From: Chrysomallon squamiferum
Lineage: Eukaryota > Mollusca > Gastropoda > Neomphalida > Peltospiridae
Length of the DNA stretch: 64,000 bases
Assembly: GCA_012295275.1 (NCBI GenBank)
Contig: CM022665.1
Location: 12,517,976 to 12,581,975, forward strand
Direction of reading: 5' to 3'
Both the position numbers and the translations under genes were made by a program. The notes under the pieces were generated by a model. It saw only the letters and a list, made by a program, of their open reading frames with translations. It had not been told where the DNA came from and searched no databases. Each line of letters starts with the position of its first letter. Positions within the stretch are counted from its first letter, which is position 1. Of the stretch, positions 50,601 through 62,597 are shown piece by piece.

Positions 50601-51839
50601 TCAGCATTATTAATGAACATATTTAAAAATATGATATTGTTTATTCTAATATCAAAGTTTTAAGTATGTTTCAGTGGCACTCCAATTCCAAGAGTTGAAT
50701 ACACAGAGGAAGAAAAAAAGACTTGGTTTGTACATTTAACTAATTGTTTCAAACAAAACAGATTTATTTTTGTATAAGATTCTGGGATTTTATTTTATTT
50801 ATTTTATTTTATTATGTTATGTTTTATGTAATGTTATGTTGTTACATTATGTACATTACATTATTTTATTTTATTTCATTTCATTTCATTATTTAATTTT
50901 AATTTTAATTTTAATTTTAATTTCAAATGTCCTTACCTGTAGTGTTGTGTTCTTTTAAATTATTTAATTTTTGATTGTTTTTTAGGGGTGTAATATATTC
51001 TGAACTGGCAAAACTGTACAAGACACATGCATGTCGTGAATTCAATCATGTGTTTCCTCTTCTTATTGACAACTGTGGTTACCGTGCCGACAACATTCCA
51101 CAGCTACAAGACATTTCTGATTTCCTCAAAGACAAGTGATTTGTTTTTAAAATTGTTGTTACTGTTTTTAATAAATTAATAAGTATCAAAATACAAATTG
51201 ATATAATTATTTTAAAATAATAATAATTAGCAGTAAGTAGTAATAGTAATAGTGATGGTAATAGTAGTAGCAGTAGCATCAGTAATACTTAAAATAAAAC
51301 ACTAACAAATAAAAATAATAATAAAATAATAAAAATGGAAAAAATGGTAATAAACAAACAAATAAGTAAATAAATAAGTTTTAATTTCCAGACTGTACTG
51401 GTTTCACACTGAGACCTGTGGCTGGTTTGTTGTCATCAAGAGACTTCATCGCTGGTTTGGCTTTCCGAGTTTTCCACTCTACACAGTACATACGTCACAG
51501 CTCTAAACCCAATTTCACTCCACGATCGTAAGTTTTTCCTCATTTAATTAATTTAGAAATAATTTCTACGTGCTGAGAATCCATATATTGAATATTGATC
51601 TTTTAAAAAAAAAAAAAAAAATTAGGAAAAAGAATCATATGTAATAATCATGTACATGTATTAAACTTAATTTGTATAATTATCTAAATATATATTTAGC
51701 TTAATCAACTTAACGTCTGTGCTTGTAAAAAAATGCAAATCTTTAAAATTTTATTTAATAGATATATATATATGTGCTTATTTTTAAAATGTTATTATAT
51801 GTTAATGTATATATATATATATATAAATAATTTATAAAA

Positions 51840-51994
51840 TATATATATATATTTAAAAAATAAACGTATTATTATTAAAAAAAATTAATGAAATTATGTG
51901 TCTTTAATGGTTTTGGGTTCAGTGATATTATCTGGGTTATTTAACCATTTAACTATCAGAACAGTAAGTTGTTTTTGTTTTGTTTGTTTTTTGT

Positions 51995-52033
<39 letters not shown>

Positions 52034-52293
52034 TGGGAGGTTTTGGAGTAATTTTCATTTTTCAGTAATATAGGTTGGTGTTTTTTTAATTATTAAAAAG
52101 TTTGGAAATTAAAAAATGAATTTAAGAAGTGTTACATTATAATATTGAAAAATGCTGGTGACAGCTTTTTATTTTGAAGTGTACTTACTTAACTGAGAAC
52201 AATATTTTTATACTTTTAAAATAAATTACAAAAAATATGGATGCAGTTTCTACTTTTTGTAAAATTATTAGTATTTTTTCAAATTAATTTAAG
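51840..52293 (+). other. PAH intron before the fused exon 8/9, with long T-run
   Basis: Contains TA repeats at 51760-51850 and a near-continuous T-run of about 45 bases at 51988-52032. The acceptor AATTTAAG at 52293 is weak in pyrimidines. Confidence 0.6.
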
Positions 52294-52420
52294 TGACGTC
52301 TGCCACGAAGTTCTGGGTCACGTACCTCTGCTTGCTGATCCTGCATTTGCTCAGTTCTCACAGGAAATTGGTCTTGCAAGTCTTGGAGCTCCAGAAGAAT
52401 ACATTCAGAAACTTGCAACA

Positions 52421-53098
52421 GTTAGTTCTTCAATTACAGACATTAATTAATTGTCAGTTAATTAAATAAATATATATATAAATAAACAAACATATAAGTA
52501 AATGCTAGTAATTAAATAAACAACCAAATAATCTGTAAAAATAAATTTAAAAAGGCAATAATAAAACAAACAATCAAATAAATATATAAATGTTATTAAA
52601 TTAAATAAATACTTTTTTTACATAATAAATAAATAGCAAGTAAATAACTTAATACTAATAAATTAATTAAATAAAAACTAGTAAGTAAATCAGTGTAAAT
52701 AAATAAATACATTTTGTTAATATATTAAAATAGCAACTGGTAAAATAAATTTAGTAAATTAAATAATAAATAAATACAATATACCCACACACTAAACATT
52801 TACATTGTTTATCACATAGATAATATCAGTGGTAGTACATAAATACATACAATGCTGTTGTTATTTATTTATTTTGAAGTTTAAATAAAGTGTTTTTTCA
52901 AACTTTTGAAACCTGTTTTATCATTTCTTGTTGGTAAATTTAAAAATAATAACCTGTTTTTGTTTTCCAATTTTAAATGTTGTTTATGAATTTTTTTCTT
53001 CAAATTTTAAAAATCTAAATTGCTATATCTTTCTCTTTTTTTGGTGTTTAGTATAAGTTTTAGTATTTTTGTAATTTTAAATATCAATTAAGAAAATA
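52421..53098 (+). other. PAH intron before decayed exon 10
   Basis: The donor ACA/GTTAGT is followed by a long run of AAAT-type repeats (52450-52800). At the expected 3' end (53098) there is no AG. The nearest, ATTAAG at 53088-53093, would add two codons and is not preceded by pyrimidines. Confidence 0.55.
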
Positions 53099-55067
53099 AT
53101 TTACTGGTTTACAGTGGAGTTTGGACTGTTGACAGGAAGGTCATCTTAAAGCACATGGGGCTGCACTTCTGTCATCATTTGCAGAATTGCAGGTTTCTGT
53201 GTATATATATATGTGTGTGTGTGTGTGTTATATATATATATTTTATCTGGTACATTTTTTTAGTCTGTTGTTATTATTATTTTATTTTTTTTTACTCCTA
53301 CACCCGATATTTGTGACATTAGTTTTCAGTTTCTTATTTATTCATTTTATTTCATTTCATTTCATTTGTTTTATTTTATTTTATATATGGGGTTTACTTC
53401 ACATCATTTTATTTTCCAGTTTTTAAAATTTCAGTTTATGTATTAACCATTACACACTTTTTTTAAATTTATTATTTCAGTCTAGTTTAACTAACCTAAC
53501 ATTTTATATTATTATCCTTTGACTTGATAAAAATTGGAAATTTAAATCTAAAGTTTATTAGTTCCCAACATTTCTCACACTAAATTATATTTATCAAAAA
53601 GTGTATGTTTTAATTTTGTTTTACTTATATATTATTACCTCTTGTTATTTACCTCTTGTTATTTAATATTTTCATCAGTACTGCCTGTCAGATAAATCTG
53701 AAAAACTACCATTTGATCCTGCAGTAACTTCTGTTAGGAAATACCCAATCACATCATACCAGCCAGTTTATTTTGTTGCCGACAGCTTTGAGGATGCAAA
53801 AGAAAAACTTGTGTACGTTGAAGATAAAGATTCTTATTTTATTATTATTTAATAGATTGTATTTTAGTGTTTTCATTTTGTTTTTGTTAACTATTCACAT
53901 CAGATCATGTTACAGTTAATTAAAACTATGGTGAATGTGTCATTAAATATAATTTTTTCCCCCTTTTTCTCCATTTTATTTTAATTTAATGATGATTTTT
54001 TTTCTCTGTTTTATTATTAATAGTGTTTTGAGATGAAGGATTTAATGTTTTGCAGCAAGCAGGGATTTGTTATGTCAACTGATTCCCTATATACACTGAG
54101 TGGTTCATATGTAACATGGCAAAATTTCTATTGAAATGAAATTTAAATTTTTTAAATAAAGCTATATAAATTTTAGTTGTCTTAATTGCTGCACAGCATA
54201 GTGATAAAGCCTATAAAATGAAAAGCTTTCCTGAAAATCAAAACATATTTATACTGAAAACTTTTTTATCTTTTTAGAATTTGTTGCTTGTTTCAAAAGC
54301 AATAGATCTCTTTAATATCATCATCAAACATTAAAGTTGTAAGCACTATAATATAATTTTATTTCTTTAAAAAAAAACAAATGCTTTATTTCTAACAGGG
54401 CTTTTGCACAAACCATTCCCCGGCCATTCACTGTCAGATACAACGCATACACTCAGAGTGTGGAGGTCATAAACAGCAAGGAACAAGTCATCAATCTGAC
54501 CAGAACCATCAAAGGTGAAGTCCAGAAATAAAACAGTCATAAAATCATTGTAATGGCATTTTATAAATATTATTTATGAAATTATAATAATTGCCTTTTT
54601 AAAAAGGTTATCATCACTTAGGTTCTCTTGTAATTTCTTTTCTAAAATTATATATGGAAGTCTTTCACAAATATATATATATGCAGATAAATTAACAGAA
54701 ATATGTAGATATGAAAATATACAAACAGATACACACAACAATAATTTACATTGATGATTTAAGGTTCTTTGTTCATATCATTAATATTAATGGTCTTTAG
54801 TGGGGGGTTTTAAACTGACATGCTTAATTTAATACTGAGGAAGTATTAGGAACAGTCTCAAAATGTTTTTAAAAATAAGAAGGAAAGCAAAACCTGCTTA
54901 CCAAATGAATAATGTAAAAATATATTTCAGAGTATTATGTTTCAAGTAGAGATTGTTTTTGTTTTGTTTTGTATTGTTTTACAACAACTGTGATAAATAA
55001 TTGATCTATTTTAGGTGATCTTGGACTTCTTGAAGATGCTCTTTCTAAAATCACCAATATGAAATGA

Positions 55068-55815
55068 ACAGCAAGAAGAAGAACAGATGTTTAATTCATT
55101 TGTGAATTAATTTACTGAACGATCATCAACAGGATGTCACATTTGAACTGCCATAGCAAAAAACAATAATAATTTTTATTTATTTTATTTTTTAATTTAC
55201 TTCCTCTTATTATTATTAATGAATTAATTTATTTTATTATTTATTTATTTATTTTTTATTAATTGCTGATGTTTTCATTATTCAAAACTTAATACTAATA
55301 TATTTAGATACATTTGTTCACATTGGGATATATACTTAATTTGGCATTTATGTTTGTGAGTATATAGTATAATAATAAATATATTCAAGATTTTACAAAT
55401 GTCTCATATTTGTACACAGGTAATCTTAAATATACATATATATTTATTTTTTAGATCATGAACTTTTTATTTTGTTAACTTATTAATTATTCACATGTTT
55501 ATTGTGACAGGTGTTTTTATTGTTGATTGTAGAGATGAGTAAAATGGACCAGTGAAAACAGATATCTGCTGCAGTCTAGAAAGTTATGATAGAGAATAAT
55601 TTGTTAGCTTCTTAACAAACAAATAAAAATAAATACATAATAATTAAATAAATAAATAAATAAATAAATAATCCAGTTTTCATATATTATGGTAACTACA
55701 AAATTTAATTATCAGTATAAAATTTACTACAATGCTGGTGTAGTACTTTGCAGTATTTATGTTTTATAAGCAAACACACACACACAAACACACACACACA
55801 CACGCACGCACACTC
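55068..55815. other. PAH copy 1 3' flank
   Basis: Begins with the presumed 3' UTR; AATAAA occurs near 55373 and again near 55623. It also holds (AAAT)n at 55643-55670 and (CA)n at 55777-55810. Confidence 0.5.
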
Positions 55816-55827
55816 CAGCGAAACGTG

Positions 55828-56400
55828 ATCGATGCGCTTTAAATGGATCCGTCGTTAGCACAGGCATCGGTTGATAACACATTCCGCCATCGATCGATTA
55901 TTTGACATGAAGGGGAAGTCGGTTCAGTTAATGTGTTGAATTCTGTGTGTTTTCCTTCTCCTCGGTCACATTTCACAAATACGTTATAATCAAGATTCTT
56001 GTCAGAAGTATAGCATTAACGAACATGCGTATGAGAATGGCTAAAGTATTTCTGATGTCGGTTTTCATAAGATTTTTGCAGATGACAGTCCAAACTAGCC
56101 TCTGTTTTTATTATATATATGACGTGTTTAAGGCTACATGTGTGCAACAAATAACTATTTTTAAAGGAAAGCATAATTTAACTCTAGCTAAAAAAGCATT
56201 CCAATTTTACCTAATTGTTTGGGGTAGGCCTGCAGTTATTTTCTTCATACACTATAAATGATAAACAGTTGCATACGCTAGTAACACAGATAACAGGATG
56301 GCAGAGGGTTTATTTGCAGCCGAACTTGCCTAAAATATCGATCAATCGATGGATGCGCCACCGGCCGACTATTGCGCGAACGATGGATTCATCGATAATG
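55828..56400. mobile_element. Possible foldback/MITE-like element with imperfect inverted arms
   Basis: A GC-richer left arm (55828-55905) and right arm (56332-56400) are imperfectly complementary. The left has GGATCCGTCGTT, ATCGG and CCGCCATCGATCGAT. The reverse complement of the right has GAATCCATCGTT, GTCGG and CATCCATCGATTGAT. About 430 AT-rich bases lie between them. No transposase is seen. It could instead be chance enrichment of ATCGAT motifs. Confidence 0.35.
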
Positions 56401-56646
56401 CTGCGCAGCTGATGGATGGCGCAGTATGAGTATATAGTAACGCATATATTTTAAATCATGTAATCAAGAAAATTATATATGGGATGTGGTATTGATAAAT
56501 ATAAATATTTTTCATCAGTGTTACTAATCAAAACACGCTGCCCAGGTTTAAAAATGTTTCGTATAAGTACAAAAAGAAAAATCGAATTATATTTTTTTAA
56601 TCAGGGGGTGAAAAAGAACGTTTCAGTACTTACCTTTTATAAACAA

Positions 56647-56677
<31 letters not shown>

Positions 56678-57108
56678 ATGTATCGTGTTAGCTTAAGTTT
56701 AAAATGTAGAAAATAAACATGGATTTTATCACTTTATTGTATCTTTTTATTTCTAGAATAAAGTCAAAAACAAGTACTTTTATTTTATTGATAACTGTCT
56801 TCATATTGAAAGACATGAATAAACGCTTGTTAATAGTAAGCATTCTTAGTAATAAAATAATTAAGTTATTTATGAAAAAAAATTCCAGTTTAAAAGAAAA
56901 TCAATTTCCTTTTATGCAAGAGAAATAAAACTTTGCTTGATGAACAATGCGACTTCGTATGTTTTCACTGTTTCCTTTTTAGTTTATTAATTACCCTTCA
57001 CTTGCAAGAAAACTGCATCAAAGTCACTGCTATATTTTCCTGTCTCTATGTTTTATTTATTCACTCAGCAAGGGAATTTTATTTATTTATCTCATTATTT
57101 TTATTATT

Positions 57109-57149
<41 letters not shown>

Positions 57150-59267
57150 GTTTAGTTGTATTAATAGCAGTAGCAGTAGTTACCTTTTTATTTATATTAT
57201 TCTTATTATATTTTTTTTTTATTTATTTATTTATTTTTAGTTATAGTAGTAATTATTTATTTATTACTATTATTATTGTTGTTGTTGTTATTATTTTTGG
57301 ACACTGATACAATTTTGTCGGATCAGGGGTACTTTGATGTTTACCTTTTATTACGTAGAAAGTACATACCACGGTCTTTAATAACTATAATCATCAGACC
57401 ATTCTAGAATTGGAAAAAGTGCCAGTATGCAGATTTTTACTTACGTTTCATATTTACAGTTTTATTTATCAAATCCTATTCGATTTATTTTGTTAAAAAA
57501 TTAGGAGATATTTTTAAATGGGCTTCCGGTATAAAACTATCGAAATTAATTTTAGCCTTTAAAATAAATACCAGAAATAAATGTGAAATACTCAACGGGA
57601 TGGCGTACACCTAATTTTTAGTTTTTAATTTATGTCCAATTTATATATTAATACGGAGTCAAAGACGTTAGTTTAGCATAGCACTGGTGAGAGTAGAAAT
57701 ATTACATATCATTATCAAATATCTATAAATTACAGACTGGTAAAAATAGGCATTATAATAGACACTTTAAAAGACAGCGTTTTGAGAGTGATGTAGAAAT
57801 AAATAATAATGAAAACATTTAGCTTATAGCGTCTGCTTCCCTTCTTTTCAACCATAGCCTCGCGAACTTTAGCTTACATTTAGATCCTAAAACTGTGTTC
57901 CATAACTGATTATAATTACTTTATATATTTTGAATGAATTCCATCAGTGCCAATATATATTTTCCCCCCATCCATTAACAAATCATAAAATTTTTATCAA
58001 TAAAGAAAAGGAAATGCTTATTAACGTAAGATGATTTATTCAAATAAACTACGGTCTTAATGCTGAAATATTTATAACAAAATGCAGTTCTTAATACTGA
58101 ATGTATTTCAAATATTAAAGACAATACAATGAATTCACACTGTGAAATGTCAGATATTTTCAAAGGCAGCTGATTTTCCTTTTCCCTTTAAAAAGAAGAA
58201 AAAAAAAAGAGTATCTTATGCATTATACTGAGCATAAAATATACTAGTTATCCCTAACTTGTGGTATTTCTTCAAAAAGTTCATATAAAAAATAATAAAT
58301 AGATAAATAAAAAAAAGGAAAAGAAAGAAAGAAAGAAAAGATCCTATATTTCTTAGTTCCAAAATGAGAGAAACCAGTATATCTTTCTTAAACTTTCAGT
58401 ATCTCTAATCTATACCAGTTAATTCTGAATATTCAGTTACTTTTTAGAAACGAAGTCTTTGATGTATTTGTAACATATTAATTATTCAGTGACGGATTAA
58501 CCATGATAGGGCCGGGAGCACACACTTTTCTTGGGCCGTTTTAAAATAATTGAATGTTTTATATCTGAATACATACATATATACATACATACATACATAC
58601 ATACATACATACATACATGCACACCCAAACATAAAACAGACTGCGTATGCAAATATCTGCTCAGTTTTTCATCAACTTTTAGGCTGGTCTTAATCTCGGG
58701 CCTGGGGTGTATGTCCTATTATAATCAGCCACTGTATATATTTCACAAACTTAACTGTTCCGCAAATTGATTTATATGTCAAATAATGGACGGGTGGGGG
58801 GGGGATCATGATATGTACATTCTGTTTTACGTACACAGTATTAGGGCCTGTCTGTGAATAATATTTTTACAGTCAGAGATGAAACAGTGTAGACAGTCTT
58901 CCATTATTAAAAGTTAAAGATGACTTTTAATTGAAAACACATTGAATTATGCTAAATCTGGAATATGGGGAGCGCGGTTGCAGTCAAAACAGCGCTAAAC
59001 ACGTTTGGTATGCTTTCAGTTAATTGTGTTAGTGGTATTCAAATAATAAACTTAGCTGATAATAAAGTATAAAAATAAAATAAGTTCATTTAGATATCTG
59101 GATATTAATGGTTATTTCTGTTTTTCATGACATTTTATTTCGTACATAGACAAAGGTAGCATCCAAAGCTCATCTCAGTTCTGTCACCTTACATGCAAAA
59201 GTTAGAGTTAAATTCAACTGAAACAATCACTTGGTTATGCAAAATATATTTTAAAAACAAACGCAAT
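56401..59267. other. Intergenic DNA between the two PAH copies
   Basis: Microsatellites at 56646-56673 (CA), 57111-57144 (T-run) and 58570-58618 (ATAC). No gene is seen. The small open frames here are low-complexity hydrophobic translations of T-rich repeats. Confidence 0.5.
58570..58618. repeat. (ATAC)n microsatellite
   Basis: About ten tandem ATAC/CATA units. Confidence 0.95.
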
Positions 59268-59400
59268 AGTTTGTAACAGCTGTCAGATGAGAAAGGAGGT
59301 GTGGTCAACATCAACCAATCAACATTACGACAGCAAAGGGGCTGTTTTCTTTTTTCGAGGTTAAGGTCATTTGTCATCAGTTTGAAGTCGAATAGTAGCA
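59268..59400 (+). promoter_or_regulatory. PAH-copy-2 promoter, homologous to 43855-43966
   Basis: Contains GGTGTGGTCAACATCAACCA and then ATCAAC, the counterpart of the copy-1 block, with the CCAAT element conserved. Two C substitutions break the GTTAAC palindrome found in copy 1 (GTCAAC, ATCAAC). The region up to the ATG is otherwise alignable with small indels. Confidence 0.5.
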
Positions 59401-59454
59401 ATGGATGCACCTTTTGCAAAACGAAGACGCTTTGAAAAAGAAAATGGAGGAAAG
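59401..59454 (+). CDS. PAH: First exon of a second PAH gene (18 codons, gene runs off the window)
   Basis: Encodes MDAPFAKRRRFEKENGGK followed by GTACGT. It has the same 54-nt length, phase-0 donor and sequence style as PAH exon 1 at 43967 (MDAPFAKLRHFENDNGRK). It lies 4.3 kb downstream of the last PAH exon on the same strand, so it cannot be an alternative first exon of that gene. It most likely opens a tandem duplicate whose exon 2 is beyond 64000. No further exon is recognisable between 59455 and 64000, so intron 1 is at least 4.5 kb, compared with 3.67 kb in copy 1. Confidence 0.75.
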
Positions 59455-60392
59455 GTACGTTATCATATCTGATGCAGAAACGAGTTTCATAAATTATAAT
59501 GAATTATAATCAGCGCATCTGAACTGTCATTCGCAATTTTTATGTTTTTCTAGTAGAACAGATTCGTTGAATAATACTTAATATTATGTTAGCGATATTA
59601 TGGATATATATAAATGCAGTTATTGATACAGTCGTATTAGAATATGCCAAATTGCATGGAGTCTGATATTTTAAAATTAACGCGTAAAAATATTAAGTAG
59701 AAATCGGTTATGTATTGATCACGCGACCCCATTACTATATTGATTTTCTATGGACTAGGAGGAGAAAACAATTTTGAATATTCATAAGTTGCGACGCCCA
59801 CTAGTTTCTTGTAAAATAATTCTGTGATTTCACACTGATAATATTAATTAACAATAAAATTATTAGTCTTCATGAAATAAGAGTTGATGGAAATATATAC
59901 TGATTACACTTTATTAATATTGGGCATTTTTTACTTCTTATTATAAATAATGTAGCAGACGTAAAAACTGTAACAACATCATATGACCACAGTTTGCACG
60001 TACATTGCATCATTACAGTTGTATGTCACGAACATAATGATCATAAATCACATATACTCATTATTATTTACGTGAACCAAAACGAGTTTAGTAAATAAAT
60101 GTTTTAGAGGTGTATTTTTTTTTGTGGGGGGTGGTTCTTAATATTTAGTAAAAATGAATTTTTTTTTCTTTTTTAAATATACTTTTGGAGAAATGAAAAA
60201 ATATTCTAAATAAATTCTGAATACTTATAAGTTTTGTTTTATATGTTCTTTCTTCTCCTTCTTCTTTTTCTTATTTATTTATTTATTTATTTTTCTTCTT
60301 TTTTTTTTCTTTTTTTTTCTGTCCAGTGTCAAAGTAAACAATGAAGGTATACAGTTTAAAAATATCTGGGCACAGCCATGATTCTGTAGTCA

Positions 60393-60400
60393 TGACGTCA
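60393..60400. promoter_or_regulatory. CRE-type palindrome TGACGTCA
   Basis: A perfect cAMP-response-element octamer, about 1 kb into intron 1 of PAH copy 2, in a less AT-rich patch. It is followed by the inverted repeat AGAGCA...TGCTCT. Occurrence by chance is possible. Confidence 0.25.
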
Positions 60401-61071
60401 TCACATACAGAGCAGATTGATTTGCTCTGAAGTTATTATTACCTCTTGTGTAAGAAAAATAAAGTTATCACACTGTCGCACACATACACTGGTGTCACAG
60501 TCTCAGTTCAAATGTTTTGTAACATTATTATTTTATTGGCAAACTTTGTTACGAATAATCATAGCTCACCCAAAAACAATAAAATAACAACTTTGAAATA
60601 TAAAAGAAAATTTATTAGACCATTTATTCATATGGCTGCAGGTTCACTTTAACATAACCAATCTGTTTGGTAAACAGTTTTCCACTGAAAATATGTATAT
60701 AACTGAAAATATTAACGTGGCTTGCATCATTAAGAGGTAAAGGCTTATTTCCCAGGGCAAAGCCATTAATACAAATACATTATCTGAGTAACAGGTCAAG
60801 ATGTTGTGTTGATCACATTTCTTACTGCAGGCAGTGTGATAAGCTATTGTTTTTCTTTTATGCTCAGTATTACATGGGTAATACTCCAAAAAAATAATAC
60901 TTATGAATATAATGGATTTTTATTTTTTCCCCCTTCTCTCTCTCTTTTTTTTTTTTCAATGTTTCAATCAAACAGTTTGCATTCTCTAACATATGGATAT
61001 TTTTATTTTCTCCATTGTTTTTATATATTTTTTTATTTGTGTCTTCATTTTCTGTTTCTAATTGCCCTTTT

Positions 61072-61072
<1 letters not shown>

Positions 61073-61143
<71 letters not shown>
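61073..61143. repeat. (CT)n microsatellite
   Basis: About 35 TC units; further degenerate TCTCTC DNA follows. Confidence 0.95.
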
Positions 61144-61145
<2 letters not shown>

Positions 61146-62564
61146 GCTCTTTCTCTCTATCTGTGAATGTGTCAGATTAGTAATTGTGTTGTTTTTCACA
61201 ACAGAATAGATTCAAATTAACCTCATGGAGCTAAAGAAAAATACATAATAGCCTACGTACTTAAATAATACAGATGGATGTATTCATAAATAATCAAACT
61301 GGAATTTCTTCTTAAAATTACTTGCCATTCATAATTTCTTTTATTAGTAACAACATAGATTATTATGTACAACATACACATTTAAAAAATGATTAATACA
61401 AACTAATATACAAAAACACCAACAACAACATACATACATACAGACATACAAACACACATTCATAGAGAGAGAGAGAGAGAGAGAGACATTAAACACACAC
61501 AGTCATACATGAATGCATACAAACACACAGGCACACACATGCATATTTAGTTTTAAGTTTTTTCAATTTATATTTGATTATTTTTTAACTTTCTATTTTC
61601 TGCTGGCTTTTTTTTCCATTATTATTTTTTATTTATTTATTTTTTTTATTATCATCAGATTTTGCTTTTTACTTAAAGATACCTATGAATTCATTAACAC
61701 AATGAAATTTGTATCCATCTTAAAAGTTATATCCATTGTCCATCAACAGTGAAGACACCCACCTCCTTTTTCTGTAATCATTAATCTGCCCCTGATAAGT
61801 GTAGAAAATCATCTTTATTTTACAACAAAGTATTACAATCTGCTATTTCATTACATCAACAAAACTTGGCTTAGAAAACAAGATATTTTGTTCCTTATGT
61901 TCACTCTAGCATTCAGTGTCATTTTCTTTTCTTTTCAACGTGGACCTAAGGATATAAATCTACACTACACTTGCCTCTGGTAAGATACGCTTTTTTAATA
62001 GCAGTAATAAAACAGAAACACACAGTATATCAGTGTTGTGTTGTGTCCCCAATCTGCAAGTGTTTGGTACTTAACACATATAGGGGAAAAAAAAAACCCA
62101 GAAAAGAAAAGAAAGCTTGGAAAATGACACCACACCAGATGTAGAAGCAAATGACCTGTAAATGTTAAATATTCTGTGAAGAAATGTTATTGTTCCAAAT
62201 ACAGTAAAGTGCACATCAAAAAGTCATTGATTTCTGGTTGAACCTGTCCAAGGGTCAGTATGCATAAATTAAATATGGCTTATCTTAAGTGGTTCAAGTT
62301 AACAGGTTTTGAATCAGTATGTATCTGTGATAATACTTTAACAAATTGTCCAAAATACATTTTCGTATCATTTCAAATTAATGATTTGTGTAAACTTGAC
62401 ACCAGACTTTAATAATAATAAAGTTACCACAATAATTTCATTCATAATATCAATGCAGAGGAGGCTGATTTATATTATTATTATTATTATTGTTATTAAT
62501 AAAAATCCCTGCTAATTATCCAAAATAGTTCTGTGAAAATGCAGCAAGAAAAACAAAAAGGAAG

Positions 62565-62597
<33 letters not shown>

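Larger units (their letters stand above)
43967..55067 (+). pseudogene. PAH: Phenylalanine-4-hydroxylase copy 1, probably decayed
   Basis: Exons: 43967-44020, 47691-47819, 47926-48109, 49577-49665, 50273-50339, 50675-50725, 50986-51131, 51392-51527, 52294-52420, 53099-53192, 53679-53812, 54399-54514, 55015-55067. The family converts phenylalanine to tyrosine using tetrahydrobiopterin and non-haem iron. The N-terminal ACT domain is intact (VGALAEALKIFE, HHIESRPS). The catalytic domain keeps iron ligands His in CHEVLGH and Glu in FTVEFG. Lengths equal the human exons for exons 3, 4, 6 (split in two), 7, 8+9 (fused), 11 and 12. Exon 5 is 67 instead of 68 nt (a T-run at 50287 is one short) and exon 10 is 94 instead of 96. 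The donor after 51131 reads ACAAGT instead of GTAAGT, and exon 10 lacks AG before ATT TAC TGG. The conserved PEPD is replaced by PRSD. Reading through gives a stop early in exon 6b. Homopolymer assembly error could explain the -1 but not the splice-site changes. Confidence 0.85.

Noticed and set aside
51120-51140. Alternative exon-6 donor at 51135/51136 (CAA/GTGATT), which would add four bases and offset the -1 in exon 5
   Set aside because: The frame between the exon 5 deletion and this donor runs into a TAA at the start of exon 6b, so the two changes do not compensate for each other.
59401-59454. Second MDAPFAK exon as an alternative first exon of PAH copy 1
   Set aside because: It lies downstream of the terminal exon of copy 1 on the same strand, so ordinary cis-splicing cannot use it.
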